A stretch of DNA of 64,000 nucleotides from CAYJFG01 sp051881695 (lineage in GTDB: Bacteria; Bacillota; Clostridia; Oscillospirales; Acutalibacteraceae), in contig JBJEQJ010000020.1 in assembly GCA_051881695.1 (NCBI GenBank), positions 1 through 64,000 of the forward strand, in the 5' to 3' direction. Positions within the stretch are counted from its first letter, which is position 1; each line of letters opens with the position of its first letter. This document shows, piece by piece, positions 34,873 to 43,484 of the stretch. The position numbers and the translations under genes are program-made. The notes beneath the pieces are model-generated. The model worked only from the letters and a program-made list of their open reading frames with translations, had not been told where the DNA came from and ran no database searches.

Positions 34873-35628
34873 TTATTTTATATTTGCATAATCTTCGTTG
34901 CTGACAGGCTCGCACCATTCGGTATGGGTATTTTCTCCCGGTACTTCCACCGCAAGATGAGAGAACCAGCTATCCGGAGCTGCACCGTGCCAATGTTTCA
35001 CGCCTGACGGGATATTGATAACATCACCCGCCGTCATACAGATTGGTGTCTTGCCCCATTCCTGATAAAAACCTCTGCCGGCAACGCAGACCAAAATCTG
35101 ACCGCCGCCTTTCTCGGCGTGGTGGATATGCCAGTTATTACGACACCCCGGCTCAAAAGTTACATTGAAAATGCCCACCTGTTCTTTTGAAACAGGGGCA
35201 AGATAACTTTGTCCCACAAAATACTGTGCAAAGGTATCATTTGGCTGTCCAATCGGAAAGAGCATAGATTTTTCATAAGCGGTCTTTTCGTCCGTTTCAT
35301 TTGCGTCCTCTTTCCAAATATCTTTTGCCAAACGGAAAGCCGCCCACGCTTTGGGCCAGCCTGCATAAAAGGCTGCGTGTGTGATAATCTCGGCAATTTC
35401 GTTTTTGGTAATGCCGTTCGCCTTTGCCGATTCCAGATGATGAACAAATGAGGTATCAGTAAGTCCTTGCGAAAGAAGCGCTACCACGGTAATCAAAGAG
35501 CGTTCTTTCAAAGAGAGTTTATCCTCTCTGCTCCATACCTGACCGAAAAGTACATCGTCATTGAGTTCTGCGAATTTAGGCGCAAATTCTCCGAGGGCGG
35601 TTCTTCCTGCTGTTTGCTTTACTGCCAT
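34873..35628 (-). CDS. Carboxymuconolactone decarboxylase-like and cupin fusion protein
   Basis: A 251-residue, two-domain cytoplasmic protein. Residues 1-115 form a carboxymuconolactone decarboxylase/AhpD-like helical domain (LKERSLITVVALLSQGLTDTSFVHHLESAKANGIT); the AhpD C-x-x-C pair is missing, so peroxidase activity is unlikely. Residues 140-251 form a cupin barrel with metal-binding histidines in NWHIHHAEKGGGQILVCVAGRG and VKHWHGA. Such fusions are common next to aldo/keto reductases and flavodoxins in Clostridia islands. The ATG has AGGAGG upstream. The specific reaction is not known. Confidence 0.88.
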   Translation of the reverse strand: MAVKQTAGRTALGEFAPKFAELNDDVLFGQVWSREDKLSLKERSLITVVALLSQGLTDTSFVHHLESAKANGITKNEIAEIITHAAFYAGWPKAWAAFRLAKDIWKEDANETDEKTAYEKSMLFPIGQPNDTFAQYFVGQSYLAPVSKEQVGIFNVTFEPGCRNNWHIHHAEKGGGQILVCVAGRGFYQEWGKTPICMTAGDVINIPSGVKHWHGAAPDSWFSHLAVEVPGENTHTEWCEPVSNEDYANIK

Positions 35629-35662
35629 ATTGCTGACCTCCTAACATATTGATATATTGTTT

Positions 35663-36112
35663 TCAGATGTTTTTTGATAATTTGGCTGCTTCTGAACAGT
35701 TGGTTGCCATACCTGCATATTCCATTCCGTAAAGTCCTGCAAAGCGTTTCATCGTATATTCTCCGGCTTCCAGCATCCATTTTTCCGGCGCAGCTCCTTG
35801 AAAAAGAAAATAAAGCGTTCTGCCCGACAATGAGCCGTTTTCCACCAAACCGTAGAAGCGATCCAGCATATTTCGCACTGAGCCGCAGATGTTGTGCCAG
35901 TATAGCGGAGAGCCGATAACAATTATCTCTGCCTGTTTCATTTTCGCAATGACCTGACCCAGCCCGTCGCCCTCCAATTTCTGTCCGTAACTGCCGATCC
36001 TGTAATCAGTCAGATTCAGCGTTTCATATTCTTTCCCTTGCAAAAGCTCTTTTGCAAGGGCAGCGGTATTTCCGTTCGGATTTGGGCTTCCGTTGATAAA
36101 CAAAATGTTCAT
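35663..36112 (-). CDS. Flavodoxin-fold NAD(P)H oxidoreductase (FMN-binding)
   Basis: A 149-residue cytoplasmic flavoprotein. The N-terminal ILFINGSPNPNGNTAALA is the FMN phosphate-binding loop of the NADPH-dependent FMN reductase/flavodoxin group, and IIVIGSPLYWHNICGSVRNMLDRF is the second FMN-contact segment. It probably reduces quinones, azo compounds or other electrophiles. The ATG has GGAGGAA seven bases upstream. It lies 34 bases from the next gene in the same direction. Confidence 0.86.
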   Translation of the reverse strand: MNILFINGSPNPNGNTAALAKELLQGKEYETLNLTDYRIGSYGQKLEGDGLGQVIAKMKQAEIIVIGSPLYWHNICGSVRNMLDRFYGLVENGSLSGRTLYFLFQGAAPEKWMLEAGEYTMKRFAGLYGMEYAGMATNCSEAAKLSKNI

Positions 36113-36137
36113 TCTTTGTTCCTCCTGATTTTATCTG

Positions 36138-36674
36138 CTACACATTTTTACCCATTTCATAGGCTTCAGCCATAGCCGGGGTATTCAGCACTTTACCTTT
36201 TTCATAAACGCCTGTACCGTAAATCACGCCCATTTCCTTTGCACCGTTTACGCAGTCGGCGTAGCCACGAAAACAGGCAAGCGTTGTATCCATAGATGAT
36301 TTATCTTCATCGGCAGCGGTCATAATGTAGTAAAATTCTTTGTTTTTCACTTCCAGCCAGCGTGCAACCGTTCTGTCGATCACCGCCTTTAATTGTGCGT
36401 CAATTGAATAGAAATAAACGGGACTTGCCAGCACCAGCACATCAGCGTCGATCATCGCTTGCAGAATCTCAGCCATATCGTCTTTATAAACGCACTCGCC
36501 TCCGTGCTCACGGCAGAAATAGCAGGCGTGGCAGGGCGCTATTTTTTTGCTTGCAATATTGATTTTGGTTACATTGTTGCCGGATTCTTTTGCTCCACGC
36601 ATAAATTCATCGCAGAGCAAATCGGAGTTGCCGCCTTTACGGGGGCTGCCGGATAAGATAAGTACATTTTTCAT
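36138..36674 (-). CDS. NADPH-dependent FMN reductase / iron-sulfur-flavoprotein-like
   Basis: A 178-residue flavoprotein starting MKNVLILSGSPRKGGNSDLL, a classical FMN reductase loop. The segment CHACYFCREHGGECVYKDDM holds four cysteines in the spacing seen in iron-sulfur flavoproteins of anaerobes, and VLASPVYFYSIDAQLKAVIDR is the isoalloxazine-contact region. The ATG at 36674 has a ribosome binding site (GGGAGAA); longer readings lack one. It probably transfers electrons between NAD(P)H and small acceptors in the island's pathway. Cluster occupancy is inferred from the cysteines. Confidence 0.86.
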   Translation of the reverse strand: MKNVLILSGSPRKGGNSDLLCDEFMRGAKESGNNVTKINIASKKIAPCHACYFCREHGGECVYKDDMAEILQAMIDADVLVLASPVYFYSIDAQLKAVIDRTVARWLEVKNKEFYYIMTAADEDKSSMDTTLACFRGYADCVNGAKEMGVIYGTGVYEKGKVLNTPAMAEAYEMGKNV

Positions 36675-36696
36675 CGTTTCAAATTCTCCCTGTTTT

Positions 36697-37380
36697 TTAA
36701 TTGTTGTAGCCAAGCTCGGTAAGCCATTTGTCAACTGCGCTTTCGGCTTCGTCAACATTGTTGCCCGAATAGGTAAAGTAGTCATCGGTCAGTACGGTGG
36801 AATCCGGGCAAAGCTCGGCTACGGTAGAAATGCTGCTTGCACCTGACGAACTGCCGTTATGGGTAAAGAACGGAATAATTGTCTTGCCGGACAGGTCATA
36901 TTCTTCAAGGAAAGACCAAACAGACATTGGCAGGTCGTACCACCAAATGGGGAAACCGACAAAGATAACATCATACTGTTCCATAACCTCTTGATCTATA
37001 TGTGAGGAAAGCGGCGGGCGAGTACCATTGTTTAGTTCGTCCTGCGCTCGGTCAAATACATCGTCCTCTGTATATTCCACTTCGGGGATAATTCTGAACA
37101 GTTCACCGCCCGTTTTATCGGAAATCCAGTTCGCAACCTGCTGTGTATTGCCTGACCACGAAAAATAGGCTACCAAGATATTAGAATCTCCTGCGGTACT
37201 TTCTTCGGGGGTGATGTCGACAGAATCATCTGTATTGTCGTCTGTGACATTATTATTACTTACATTTGTATCGGTGTTATTCGCAGTAGTGTCGTTGTTC
37301 TGCTTACCGCAGGCGGATAGAGCAAGAACAAAGCAAACGCATAAAACAAGCGAAAGAATGGATTTTAATGTTTTATTCAT
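36697..37380 (-). CDS. Exported lipoprotein flavodoxin
   Basis: A 227-residue lipoprotein with a signal peptide ending at LALSAC, an Asn/Thr/Asp-rich linker of about 45 residues, and a flavodoxin domain. The FMN loop is VAYFSWSGNTQQVANWI, and the second contact segment is VIFVGFPIWWYDLPMSVWSFLEEYDLSGKTIIPF. Exported, lipid-anchored flavodoxins are unusual, since flavodoxins normally work in the cytoplasm. It overlaps the DUF4405 membrane gene by four bases (ATGA), so the membrane electron carrier and the external flavoprotein are made together. AAGGAGG precedes the ATG. Confidence 0.88.
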   Translation of the reverse strand: MNKTLKSILSLVLCVCFVLALSACGKQNNDTTANNTDTNVSNNNVTDDNTDDSVDITPEESTAGDSNILVAYFSWSGNTQQVANWISDKTGGELFRIIPEVEYTEDDVFDRAQDELNNGTRPPLSSHIDQEVMEQYDVIFVGFPIWWYDLPMSVWSFLEEYDLSGKTIIPFFTHNGSSSGASSISTVAELCPDSTVLTDDYFTYSGNNVDEAESAVDKWLTELGYNN

Positions 37381-38057
37381 AGTGCCTCCTTAATTTTTTT
37401 GATTTTTGTCTGTCTGCTTTTCATTTGCAGCAGCTTTTTGCCGTAATAGGATAAGGTTGCAAAGGCAGACGACATAGCAATCGTTTCAAAAAAGTATAGT
37501 GCAGCCGATTTGTCGGTATCAAAAAACTTAAACTCAGTAAGGTAAAACAATTCTTCATAAAAGGCTCGGTCAACGAATACATAAACACCGTATGCCGCTA
37601 ATAAAACAGCAATGATTCGACCTGCCCACAGGAATTGTCTGTGCTTTTTCAGTTTGTTTGCGAACGGTGCTAAATGTAATCCCAAATGCAGGCTCATCAG
37701 TACAAAGACCCACGCAGTCGATACGAGGTGAAGCGTCCTGCCTATCCTTGCACCGCCCAAATTCAGAAAAGCAAAAACCTTTCCCGAAACCAGCACCGAA
37801 CTTACCATACAGCACAGCATAGCAGCAAACAGCGCAATATTGATAACTGCCAATATTGTCCTTGTCGGAGTGTATTTTCCTTTGAAAAGAGATTGATACC
37901 AGCGAAAATTGAGAATACTGTGAGCGATAAACAGTACAAATAATACGATACCAATCCATTCGTGCAGACCGTCCCATAGGTGTTCCTGCATAAGAGCGAC
38001 AAAAATCAGATACATCGCAATATCAATGATAATTTTGACTGTTCGCTTGCACCTCAT
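37377..38057 (-). CDS. DUF4405-type cytochrome-b-like membrane protein
   Basis: A 226-residue protein with about six membrane spans. The start is taken as the ATG at 38057, six bases after GGAGGTG; in-frame ATGs at 38063 and 38081 are alternatives. Histidines sit in hydrophobic helices: DGLHEWIGIVLFVLFIAHS, then GRTLHLVSTAWVFVLMSLHLGLH. This paired-histidine pattern is that of DUF4405 and cytochrome b561-like haem-binding membrane proteins. Position between an exported esterase and an exported flavodoxin suggests that it passes electrons across the membrane to the external flavodoxins. Haem binding and the direction of transfer are inference. Confidence 0.8.
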   Translation of the reverse strand: MRCKRTVKIIIDIAMYLIFVALMQEHLWDGLHEWIGIVLFVLFIAHSILNFRWYQSLFKGKYTPTRTILAVINIALFAAMLCCMVSSVLVSGKVFAFLNLGGARIGRTLHLVSTAWVFVLMSLHLGLHLAPFANKLKKHRQFLWAGRIIAVLLAAYGVYVFVDRAFYEELFYLTEFKFFDTDKSAALYFFETIAMSSAFATLSYYGKKLLQMKSRQTKIKKIKEAL

Positions 38058-38062
38058 TTTCA

Positions 38063-39100
38063 TCACCTCCATATCCAGCACAGTCCATTGTAAAAGTAGA
38101 GCATGGCGTATTCGCCAGAGTGATTGCCGTCAGATTCAAGGTAATAGAGATTACCCTCTGCTTCATTATCGGCAAAACGGAAAAGTCCGCTGTCGCTTTC
38201 TCTCATAGCGTCAATTCCATTCTTAAATCCCGAATAGGCGAAATCATTCGTACCCGAAGCGGCAAAGATAAAGAAATCGTCCCATTCGTGTCCCGAATTC
38301 TTAATTACGCTTTCATAGGTTTCTGTGCTTGCCGCCGGGCCGCCGCTTGATGGCATAAAATAGCGGAAATAGTCAAGGGAGTGTTCAAAGGTGCGCCAAG
38401 TTGCCATAGAACCCATAGAAAAACCGCAGAACGCCCGATAATCACGAGAAGCGGCAATCGCTTCGGAGGTGGTATCCTCGGCATAGGTACTGTATTTGCC
38501 CTCCACCGCAGGAATCAGATCATTTATCAGTTCATTGTGATAATTGTCGGTCAACCTCAAGGCAAGGCTGTAATCTCCACTGTCCTCCGGGCTTGTGTTG
38601 TTATAGGTAGGACAAACAACAATCATCGGCTGAATTTCGCCGTTTGCAATCCCGTGATCGAGAATATGCTTCATTCCCTGCGGTTCATCAGGGCTGCCGA
38701 GATAGGTATACTCATTGCTCCAACCGCCGTGCATAAGATAGAACACGGGATATTTCTTACTTTCGTCATAGCAATAGGGCAGATATACGACAGCGTGCTT
38801 TTGGAGCTTTTGGCTCTTTTCGTCGTAGGAAAAAGATTCGTAAGTATTGTAATAAAGGTCTTGCAGGGTGCCCTGCTGTTTCGCCTCGGTCAGGTAACTG
38901 TCGGGAATTGGGACGAGTTTATCAGGAAATCGGTTTGCGGTTTCGTCTGTTTCGGGTGGTATACTGCTGTGTTCGCTTTGTATGTCATTGTTTTTATCAG
39001 AGGTCTTAGGAATGGACGAGCTGCACGCTGATAAAACGAGCGATAAAACAATCAACATTGCGGTAATCACAATATATTTTTTCACAGCGTTATTTTTCAA
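38063..39100 (-). CDS. Exported lipoprotein esterase of the esterase-D/feruloyl-esterase type
   Basis: About 345 residues. The start is a TTG at 39100 overlapping the previous gene's stop, or a GTG at 39085; neither has a strong ribosome binding site, which points to coupling. The lipobox is LVLSAC. The hydrolase core resembles PF00756-type esterases and xylan-esterase/feruloyl-esterase domains: YPVFYLMHGG (oxyanion), FCGFSMGSMATW (nucleophile Ser), and a distal ESDGNHSGEYAMLYFYNGLCW with the catalytic His. The substrate may be an acylated phenolic or polysaccharide ester. Its ATG/GTG-poor start and overlap place it in the same transcript as the tandem flavodoxin. Confidence 0.82.
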   Translation of the reverse strand: MKNNAVKKYIVITAMLIVLSLVLSACSSSIPKTSDKNNDIQSEHSSIPPETDETANRFPDKLVPIPDSYLTEAKQQGTLQDLYYNTYESFSYDEKSQKLQKHAVVYLPYCYDESKKYPVFYLMHGGWSNEYTYLGSPDEPQGMKHILDHGIANGEIQPMIVVCPTYNNTSPEDSGDYSLALRLTDNYHNELINDLIPAVEGKYSTYAEDTTSEAIAASRDYRAFCGFSMGSMATWRTFEHSLDYFRYFMPSSGGPAASTETYESVIKNSGHEWDDFFIFAASGTNDFAYSGFKNGIDAMRESDSGLFRFADNEAEGNLYYLESDGNHSGEYAMLYFYNGLCWIWR

Positions 39101-40223
39101 GGCTGTTCACCCACTCTGTAACATCGGCTTCTGATACGCCGGAACGGAAACGCTCGCCCTCTAACCAATTTCCCTCGCCTGCCATTTCCGAGAGCAGTTT
39201 GCCGCTTTCGCCAAGTCCCGAACTTGAAGATGTGGCAAAGGGAATCACGGTCTTTCCTGTAAAATCGTTTGCTTCGATAAATCCGTCAACAGGCCAAGCG
39301 GCAATGCCCCACCAAATCGGGTAGCCTATAAAAACTGTATCGTATTCGTCCCAATTTTCTACGGTGCTTTTTACAAGCGCAACATCACGCTCATCGGGAT
39401 TGTCGTGTTCATAGACAACACGGCTGTTATCGTCCGTCCAGTTAAGATCGGCGTCGCTGTATGGCTCGGCAGGCTCTAACTTAAACAAATCGCCGTTCGT
39501 TGCGGCAGCAATATAATTTGCCACATTCTCGGTATTGCCGGTTGCGGAATAGTAGACAACCAATGTTTTTCCTGCTTCATCGGTAGGATTCTGCGCCGCA
39601 GTTTGCTCAAAGCCAAGTGATTTTACCCAATCAATAATTTCCTGCTCTGCGTCCTGAATGTCATTGCGGGAAATAGATTTACCGTCCAATACCTCGGCGT
39701 TCGGTTCAAGCTCTTTGATTGTGGAAATGGTATTTGAAAAGCCGCTGCCGCCGTGTGTATTAAAGGGAATAATTGTTTTGCCGGAAAAATCGTACTCGTC
39801 AAAGAAAGAGTACAAAATCATCGGCATATCGCCCCACCAGTTCGGATAACCTACAAAGATGTTTTCGTAGGTATCAAAGTTTTCAATCGTATCTTTGATT
39901 TTCGGTCTTGCATTGTCGTTTTGTTCTTCTTTTGCAAGGTCAACAAGCGTGTCATGGTCGGTGGGATAAGGCGTCTCCGGCTCTATGCGGAATATATCGG
40001 CGCCGACGGTTTCCTCGATTACATAAGCCATATACTGCGTATTACCCAGCGTTTCACCGTCGATTACAACCGTACTGTTATCAACATTATCTGGCATTGA
40101 GAAGTACACCACAAGATTTTTCCCGTTTATGTTGCTCGGTGCAGAGGTGTTCTCATTTGTCGAGCAGGCTGCCAGCGACAGCACCATAGCAAGCGCCATA
40201 AATAGTGATACAATCTTTTTCAT
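39090..40223 (-). CDS. Exported lipoprotein with two flavodoxin domains
   Basis: A 377-residue protein with the signal peptide and lipobox VLSLAAC, then two flavodoxin domains in tandem. Domain 1 (about 40-190) starts VVYFSMPDNVDNS and has the loop GNTQYMAYVIEE; domain 2 (about 205-375) has the canonical VVYYSATGNTENVANYI. Both carry the second FMN segment (FVGYPNWWGDMPMILYSFF and FIGYPIWWGIAAWPVDGF). The ATG at 40223 has GAAAGGAC upstream. Two FMN sites on one membrane-tethered chain suggest an extracytoplasmic electron wire or quinone reductase. Its 3' end overlaps the esterase gene. Confidence 0.88.
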   Translation of the reverse strand: MKKIVSLFMALAMVLSLAACSTNENTSAPSNINGKNLVVYFSMPDNVDNSTVVIDGETLGNTQYMAYVIEETVGADIFRIEPETPYPTDHDTLVDLAKEEQNDNARPKIKDTIENFDTYENIFVGYPNWWGDMPMILYSFFDEYDFSGKTIIPFNTHGGSGFSNTISTIKELEPNAEVLDGKSISRNDIQDAEQEIIDWVKSLGFEQTAAQNPTDEAGKTLVVYYSATGNTENVANYIAAATNGDLFKLEPAEPYSDADLNWTDDNSRVVYEHDNPDERDVALVKSTVENWDEYDTVFIGYPIWWGIAAWPVDGFIEANDFTGKTVIPFATSSSSGLGESGKLLSEMAGEGNWLEGERFRSGVSEADVTEWVNSLEK

Positions 40224-40243
40224 CGGTTTTTGTCCTTTCTGTT

Positions 40244-41413
40244 TTAATAGCACTCCTTGAAGATTCCAAGGATTTCTTCGTGAGTCATTTTCTTGTAACT
40301 GCCGGGCATAAGAGCGCAGGAATCCGCAATCGCTTTTAGATCGGTATTTTCATTCACGCCCAAGTCCTGCAAAGATACAGGCAGTCCGACTTCTACAATG
40401 AAATCTTCTAACGCCTCAATACCTGCAAGGGCGATTTCTTCGCTTGTTTTGCCATCCGGGGAAATACCCATAACCTCGGTTGCAAAACGGCTGAATTTAG
40501 GCAAGCCGTATTTGTAAATATGGCGGTAATAAACGGGGTGCAGAACGGCAAGCCCCTCGCCGTGGTTGCAGTTTGTGTATGCACCGAGCTGGTGTTCCAT
40601 TTGGTGACACTCAAAATCCATTCGTTTACCCAGCTTGATAATACGATTTTCCGCCATTGTCGCCGCCCACATCAGATTGCTTCGTGCGTTATAGTTCTGC
40701 GGATTCTGAATAGCGGCACGCAGGTTGCGGATCACGCTTCGCATAAGCGCCTCGGAAATATCATCCGATACATTGTCCTCATCAGGCTCGCTGAAATAAA
40801 TCTCCATAATGTGTGACAGAATATCAAAGCCGCCGGAAACCATTTGTTTTTTTGGAACGCTGTAAGTATAGGTCGGATCAAGCAATGCGAATTTTGGATT
40901 GCACCTTGGATAATCTCTGCCTGTCTTGATTTTCAATTCTTCGTTGGTGATAACTGCCCCGCCGTTGCATTCGCTGCCCGTACCCGCCACGGTAACGATT
41001 ACACCGAGGGGTAACGGCTCAAAATCAAAAACACCCGGTCTTTCCCAAAAATCTTCCCACACATTGCCGTCATAGCGGGCGGCAATAGAAATCGCCTTGC
41101 AGCAGTCCATAACCGAACCGCCGCCGATTCCCAAAAGCAGACTGACATTGTTTTCCTTTGCCAGCTTTGCGCCCTCCAATACCTTTGCATAGGTGGGATT
41201 CGCCATAATACCGCTAAATTCCACCACAGTTTTTCCTGCGGCTTTCAAGATGTCTGTTATCTCGTCATAGATACCGTTTTTCTTGATTGATCCTCCGCCA
41301 TAGCACAACATAACCGTGTCACCGTAGGATTGTGTAAGGCAGGATAAGTATTCTTTTACACAGCCTTTGCCCAAAAACACCTTTGTAGAGTTTTCAAAAA
41401 TAAAGTTATTCAT
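40244..41413 (-). CDS. Iron-containing alcohol dehydrogenase (butanol-dehydrogenase type)
   Basis: A 389-residue NAD(P)H-dependent group III dehydrogenase. The nucleotide-binding part has LCYGGGSIKKNG and LLGIGGGSVMDCCKAI. Metal ligands are in FDILSHIMEIYF, ECHQMEHQLGAYTNCNHGEGLAVLHPVYYRH, as in YqhD/BdhA. It should interconvert aldehydes and alcohols. The ATG at 41413 is preferred over 41419 because it is better spaced from GAAAGGAC. It is 20 bases from the flavodoxin gene downstream, and 41 bases after the hydrolase gene upstream. Confidence 0.93.
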   Translation of the reverse strand: MNNFIFENSTKVFLGKGCVKEYLSCLTQSYGDTVMLCYGGGSIKKNGIYDEITDILKAAGKTVVEFSGIMANPTYAKVLEGAKLAKENNVSLLLGIGGGSVMDCCKAISIAARYDGNVWEDFWERPGVFDFEPLPLGVIVTVAGTGSECNGGAVITNEELKIKTGRDYPRCNPKFALLDPTYTYSVPKKQMVSGGFDILSHIMEIYFSEPDEDNVSDDISEALMRSVIRNLRAAIQNPQNYNARSNLMWAATMAENRIIKLGKRMDFECHQMEHQLGAYTNCNHGEGLAVLHPVYYRHIYKYGLPKFSRFATEVMGISPDGKTSEEIALAGIEALEDFIVEVGLPVSLQDLGVNENTDLKAIADSCALMPGSYKKMTHEEILGIFKECY

Positions 41414-41454
41414 TGTCATAGTCCTTTCTCTGATTTATTGATAATTTGAGCTAA

Positions 41455-42477
41455 TCATTGCATTTGATTTTTCCAAAAATTCACAGCGTCGTTTATCCAA
41501 CCCTTTGCAACCGTTCCCGTTCCGAGACCGAAGCCGTGGCGAAGTCCCTCGTAATGATGAAACTCTGTTGGAATTCCAAGCTCGTTTAAGCGATTCAGCC
41601 GAGCCTCCATTGTACGCCAGTTTGCAATACCGTCATTTTCGCCCACACAAGCATAGGTCGGCGGATCGCTTTCACTGTATTCGCTGTGACCTGTGTACTG
41701 CATAATCACAGCCCCGGCCTGCGGTAAATCTTTTTTCCCGAACGCAACCGTGCCGTAAGAGCCGAGCCAAGCCGCCATTCTTGCACCCGCTGAGCCGCCC
41801 CAAAGGGAATAGCAATCGGTGTTTACTTCTAATTCGTCGGCATTTTCAAATATAAAGCTGATTGCTCTCGCTAAATCCTCGCAGGCGGTTTGTGCGCCGG
41901 GGCGGTAGATCAAAGCAAAGGCGTTGTAGCCCATTTTGGATAATTCCAAAGCGTGGGGAAAACTGTCGTGCATTGCACCTACATAGGCAAATCCACCGCC
42001 TGCGTTGCATACCGCAAACCGTTCACCGGGATTTCCTTTGAAGAAGAACAAGCCTGTATCTTCTTTTGCGGGATCAGCCGCTTTTTCTTCATCGGTATAA
42101 ATATCGTAAAAGATTACATCGCCGTTTTCAGCATGGCTTTTCATATAGTTTGCAATCTCTACCGTTTTGTCGGGGTCAATATTGTTGTACCAAGTGAGCC
42201 CCAGTTCGCCTAATGTATCGCCGCTGTAATAGCTGCTGTTCACAGGGAATATCAGCCTGCCGTAATCGCCAAAGACAGTGTCATTTATCACATCGGAGAT
42301 TTCCGTATATTGCGTATATTGTTCTGTATCATTCTGATTTGTTTGCATAGTAGTTTCTGCTCCTTTGAAATCTGTGTCCGATTCAGTGCTGTTCATATCT
42401 GCGTTGCACCCTGCCAAGAAAACGGCTATGCAAATCAGTACCGCAACAAAAGCATTTGCTCTCAAAGTCGTCACCAA
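41455..42477 (-). CDS. Exported lipoprotein alpha/beta hydrolase (acetyl-esterase type)
   Basis: About 340 residues with a signal peptide ending AVFLAGC, a linker rich in Thr/Gln/Asp, and a hormone-sensitive-lipase-like hydrolase. CNAGGGFAYVGAMHD gives the oxyanion hole, YSLWGGSAGARMAAW the Ser nucleophile elbow, CVGENDGI the acid and LRHGFGLG the histidine. The start is uncertain: TTG 42477, GTG 42474 and TTG 42465 are all near AGAAAGG. It is the first structural gene after the LysR gene and its terminator. The four-membered set of exported hydrolases in the island implies work on an external ester. Confidence 0.82.
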   Translation of the reverse strand: MVTTLRANAFVAVLICIAVFLAGCNADMNSTESDTDFKGAETTMQTNQNDTEQYTQYTEISDVINDTVFGDYGRLIFPVNSSYYSGDTLGELGLTWYNNIDPDKTVEIANYMKSHAENGDVIFYDIYTDEEKAADPAKEDTGLFFFKGNPGERFAVCNAGGGFAYVGAMHDSFPHALELSKMGYNAFALIYRPGAQTACEDLARAISFIFENADELEVNTDCYSLWGGSAGARMAAWLGSYGTVAFGKKDLPQAGAVIMQYTGHSEYSESDPPTYACVGENDGIANWRTMEARLNRLNELGIPTEFHHYEGLRHGFGLGTGTVAKGWINDAVNFWKNQMQ

Positions 42478-42494
42478 CCTTTCTGATTACATTA

Positions 42495-42528
42495 TAAAAA
42501 AAACGAGACCTCATAAGAAGTCTCGTTT
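42495..42528 (-). terminator. Terminator after the LysR gene
   Basis: AAACGAGAC (42501-42509) and GTCTCGTTT (42520-42528) form a perfect 9-bp stem. On the minus strand the 3' arm runs into a T-run formed by the A tract at 42496-42503. It separates the regulator transcript from the hydrolase gene, so the structural genes need their own promoter in the roughly 20 bases before 42477 or depend on read-through. Confidence 0.8.
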
Positions 42529-42566
42529 CGTTCATCAGTTTATACCCAAAGGTTATAACAATCTGT

Positions 42567-43469
42567 TTAGTGGTACAATTCCTTGCTCACCTTTTCGGCA
42601 GCATCCAAAAACTGCTGTACGGTAGGCGTTGGAGTGGGAGAATGGAGGATTCCATAGGGAATACAATGGTTCCACTCCACAGGTATTACTTTCAGTAGAG
42701 GGTGAACATTCGCCCATCCGGGAATAGCCAGCAATAAATCATTTGTATTCTCACAACGATTAAATATATCCATTCCGTAAAAGTCAAAATCCACAATATT
42801 TATTTGTGGGTGATTCTGCCAAAGGTCGTCTCGGAGCTGATCGACATAGCGGCTCCAGCCACGGTGCATAAGCAGAAGATTCTCACCATAGAGATCAGAA
42901 AGTTGCAATTTGTCTTTTGCCGCCAGTCGGTGATGAATGGAGACAGCGCAGTGAAACGGACCCCTAATCAGTTCCAATCCCGCACAAGCACGAACATCTA
43001 ACATTGTATCATCGAAGATACCTCCGACTATATCAATGTTTTTGCCTAAATTGGCTAAAATTTCCCGTGCGTTTTCGGGGGTATTCTCAAAGGGTACAAT
43101 TTGAAATTTGATATTTGGGTGCAAGGCTTGAACTCTCGACCAAAGTTCCATAAGAAGCTGTGCAGGCGTTATAGGCGATGAGCCGATACGAATTATATTG
43201 CTATCTTCCTGCATTGCGTTTTTGGCTCTCGTCACGGAGTCTCGGCAGTACCCAATAATATACTTTGCGTCTTGATATAAGGAGTGCCCGGCTTTTGTAA
43301 GGGTTAAACCACGGTGACTGCGATCAAATAGTTTTACGCCGAGAGAATCCTCCAACAAGTTGATTTGCTTAATCACAGCAGTTGGAGTAATAAAAGATTC
43401 CTCTGCCGCCTTGTTAAAGCTGCCTGCGTCCGCTACTCTTATAAATGTTTCAAGCTGCGGGTTATACAT
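42567..43469 (-). CDS. LysR-family transcriptional regulator
   Basis: A 300-residue LTTR. The N-terminal winged helix (LETFIRVADAGSFNKAAEESFITPTAVIKQINLLEDSLGVKLFDRSHRGLTLTKAG) is standard, followed by a LysR substrate-binding domain with PFENTPENAREILANLGKNIDIVGG. It probably controls the minus-strand island downstream in response to a small effector, since it heads the cluster and shares its direction. A small HTH gene lies 15 bases upstream on the same transcript. Confidence 0.93.
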   Translation of the reverse strand: MYNPQLETFIRVADAGSFNKAAEESFITPTAVIKQINLLEDSLGVKLFDRSHRGLTLTKAGHSLYQDAKYIIGYCRDSVTRAKNAMQEDSNIIRIGSSPITPAQLLMELWSRVQALHPNIKFQIVPFENTPENAREILANLGKNIDIVGGIFDDTMLDVRACAGLELIRGPFHCAVSIHHRLAAKDKLQLSDLYGENLLLMHRGWSRYVDQLRDDLWQNHPQINIVDFDFYGMDIFNRCENTNDLLLAIPGWANVHPLLKVIPVEWNHCIPYGILHSPTPTPTVQQFLDAAEKVSKELYH

Positions 43470-43484
43470 AACATTTCACCTGCC

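Noticed and set aside
38381..39031. Long + strand frame of 216 codons opposite the esterase gene
   Set aside because: It mirrors codon bias of the minus-strand gene, has no plausible ribosome binding site, and the minus-strand protein shows clear hydrolase motifs.
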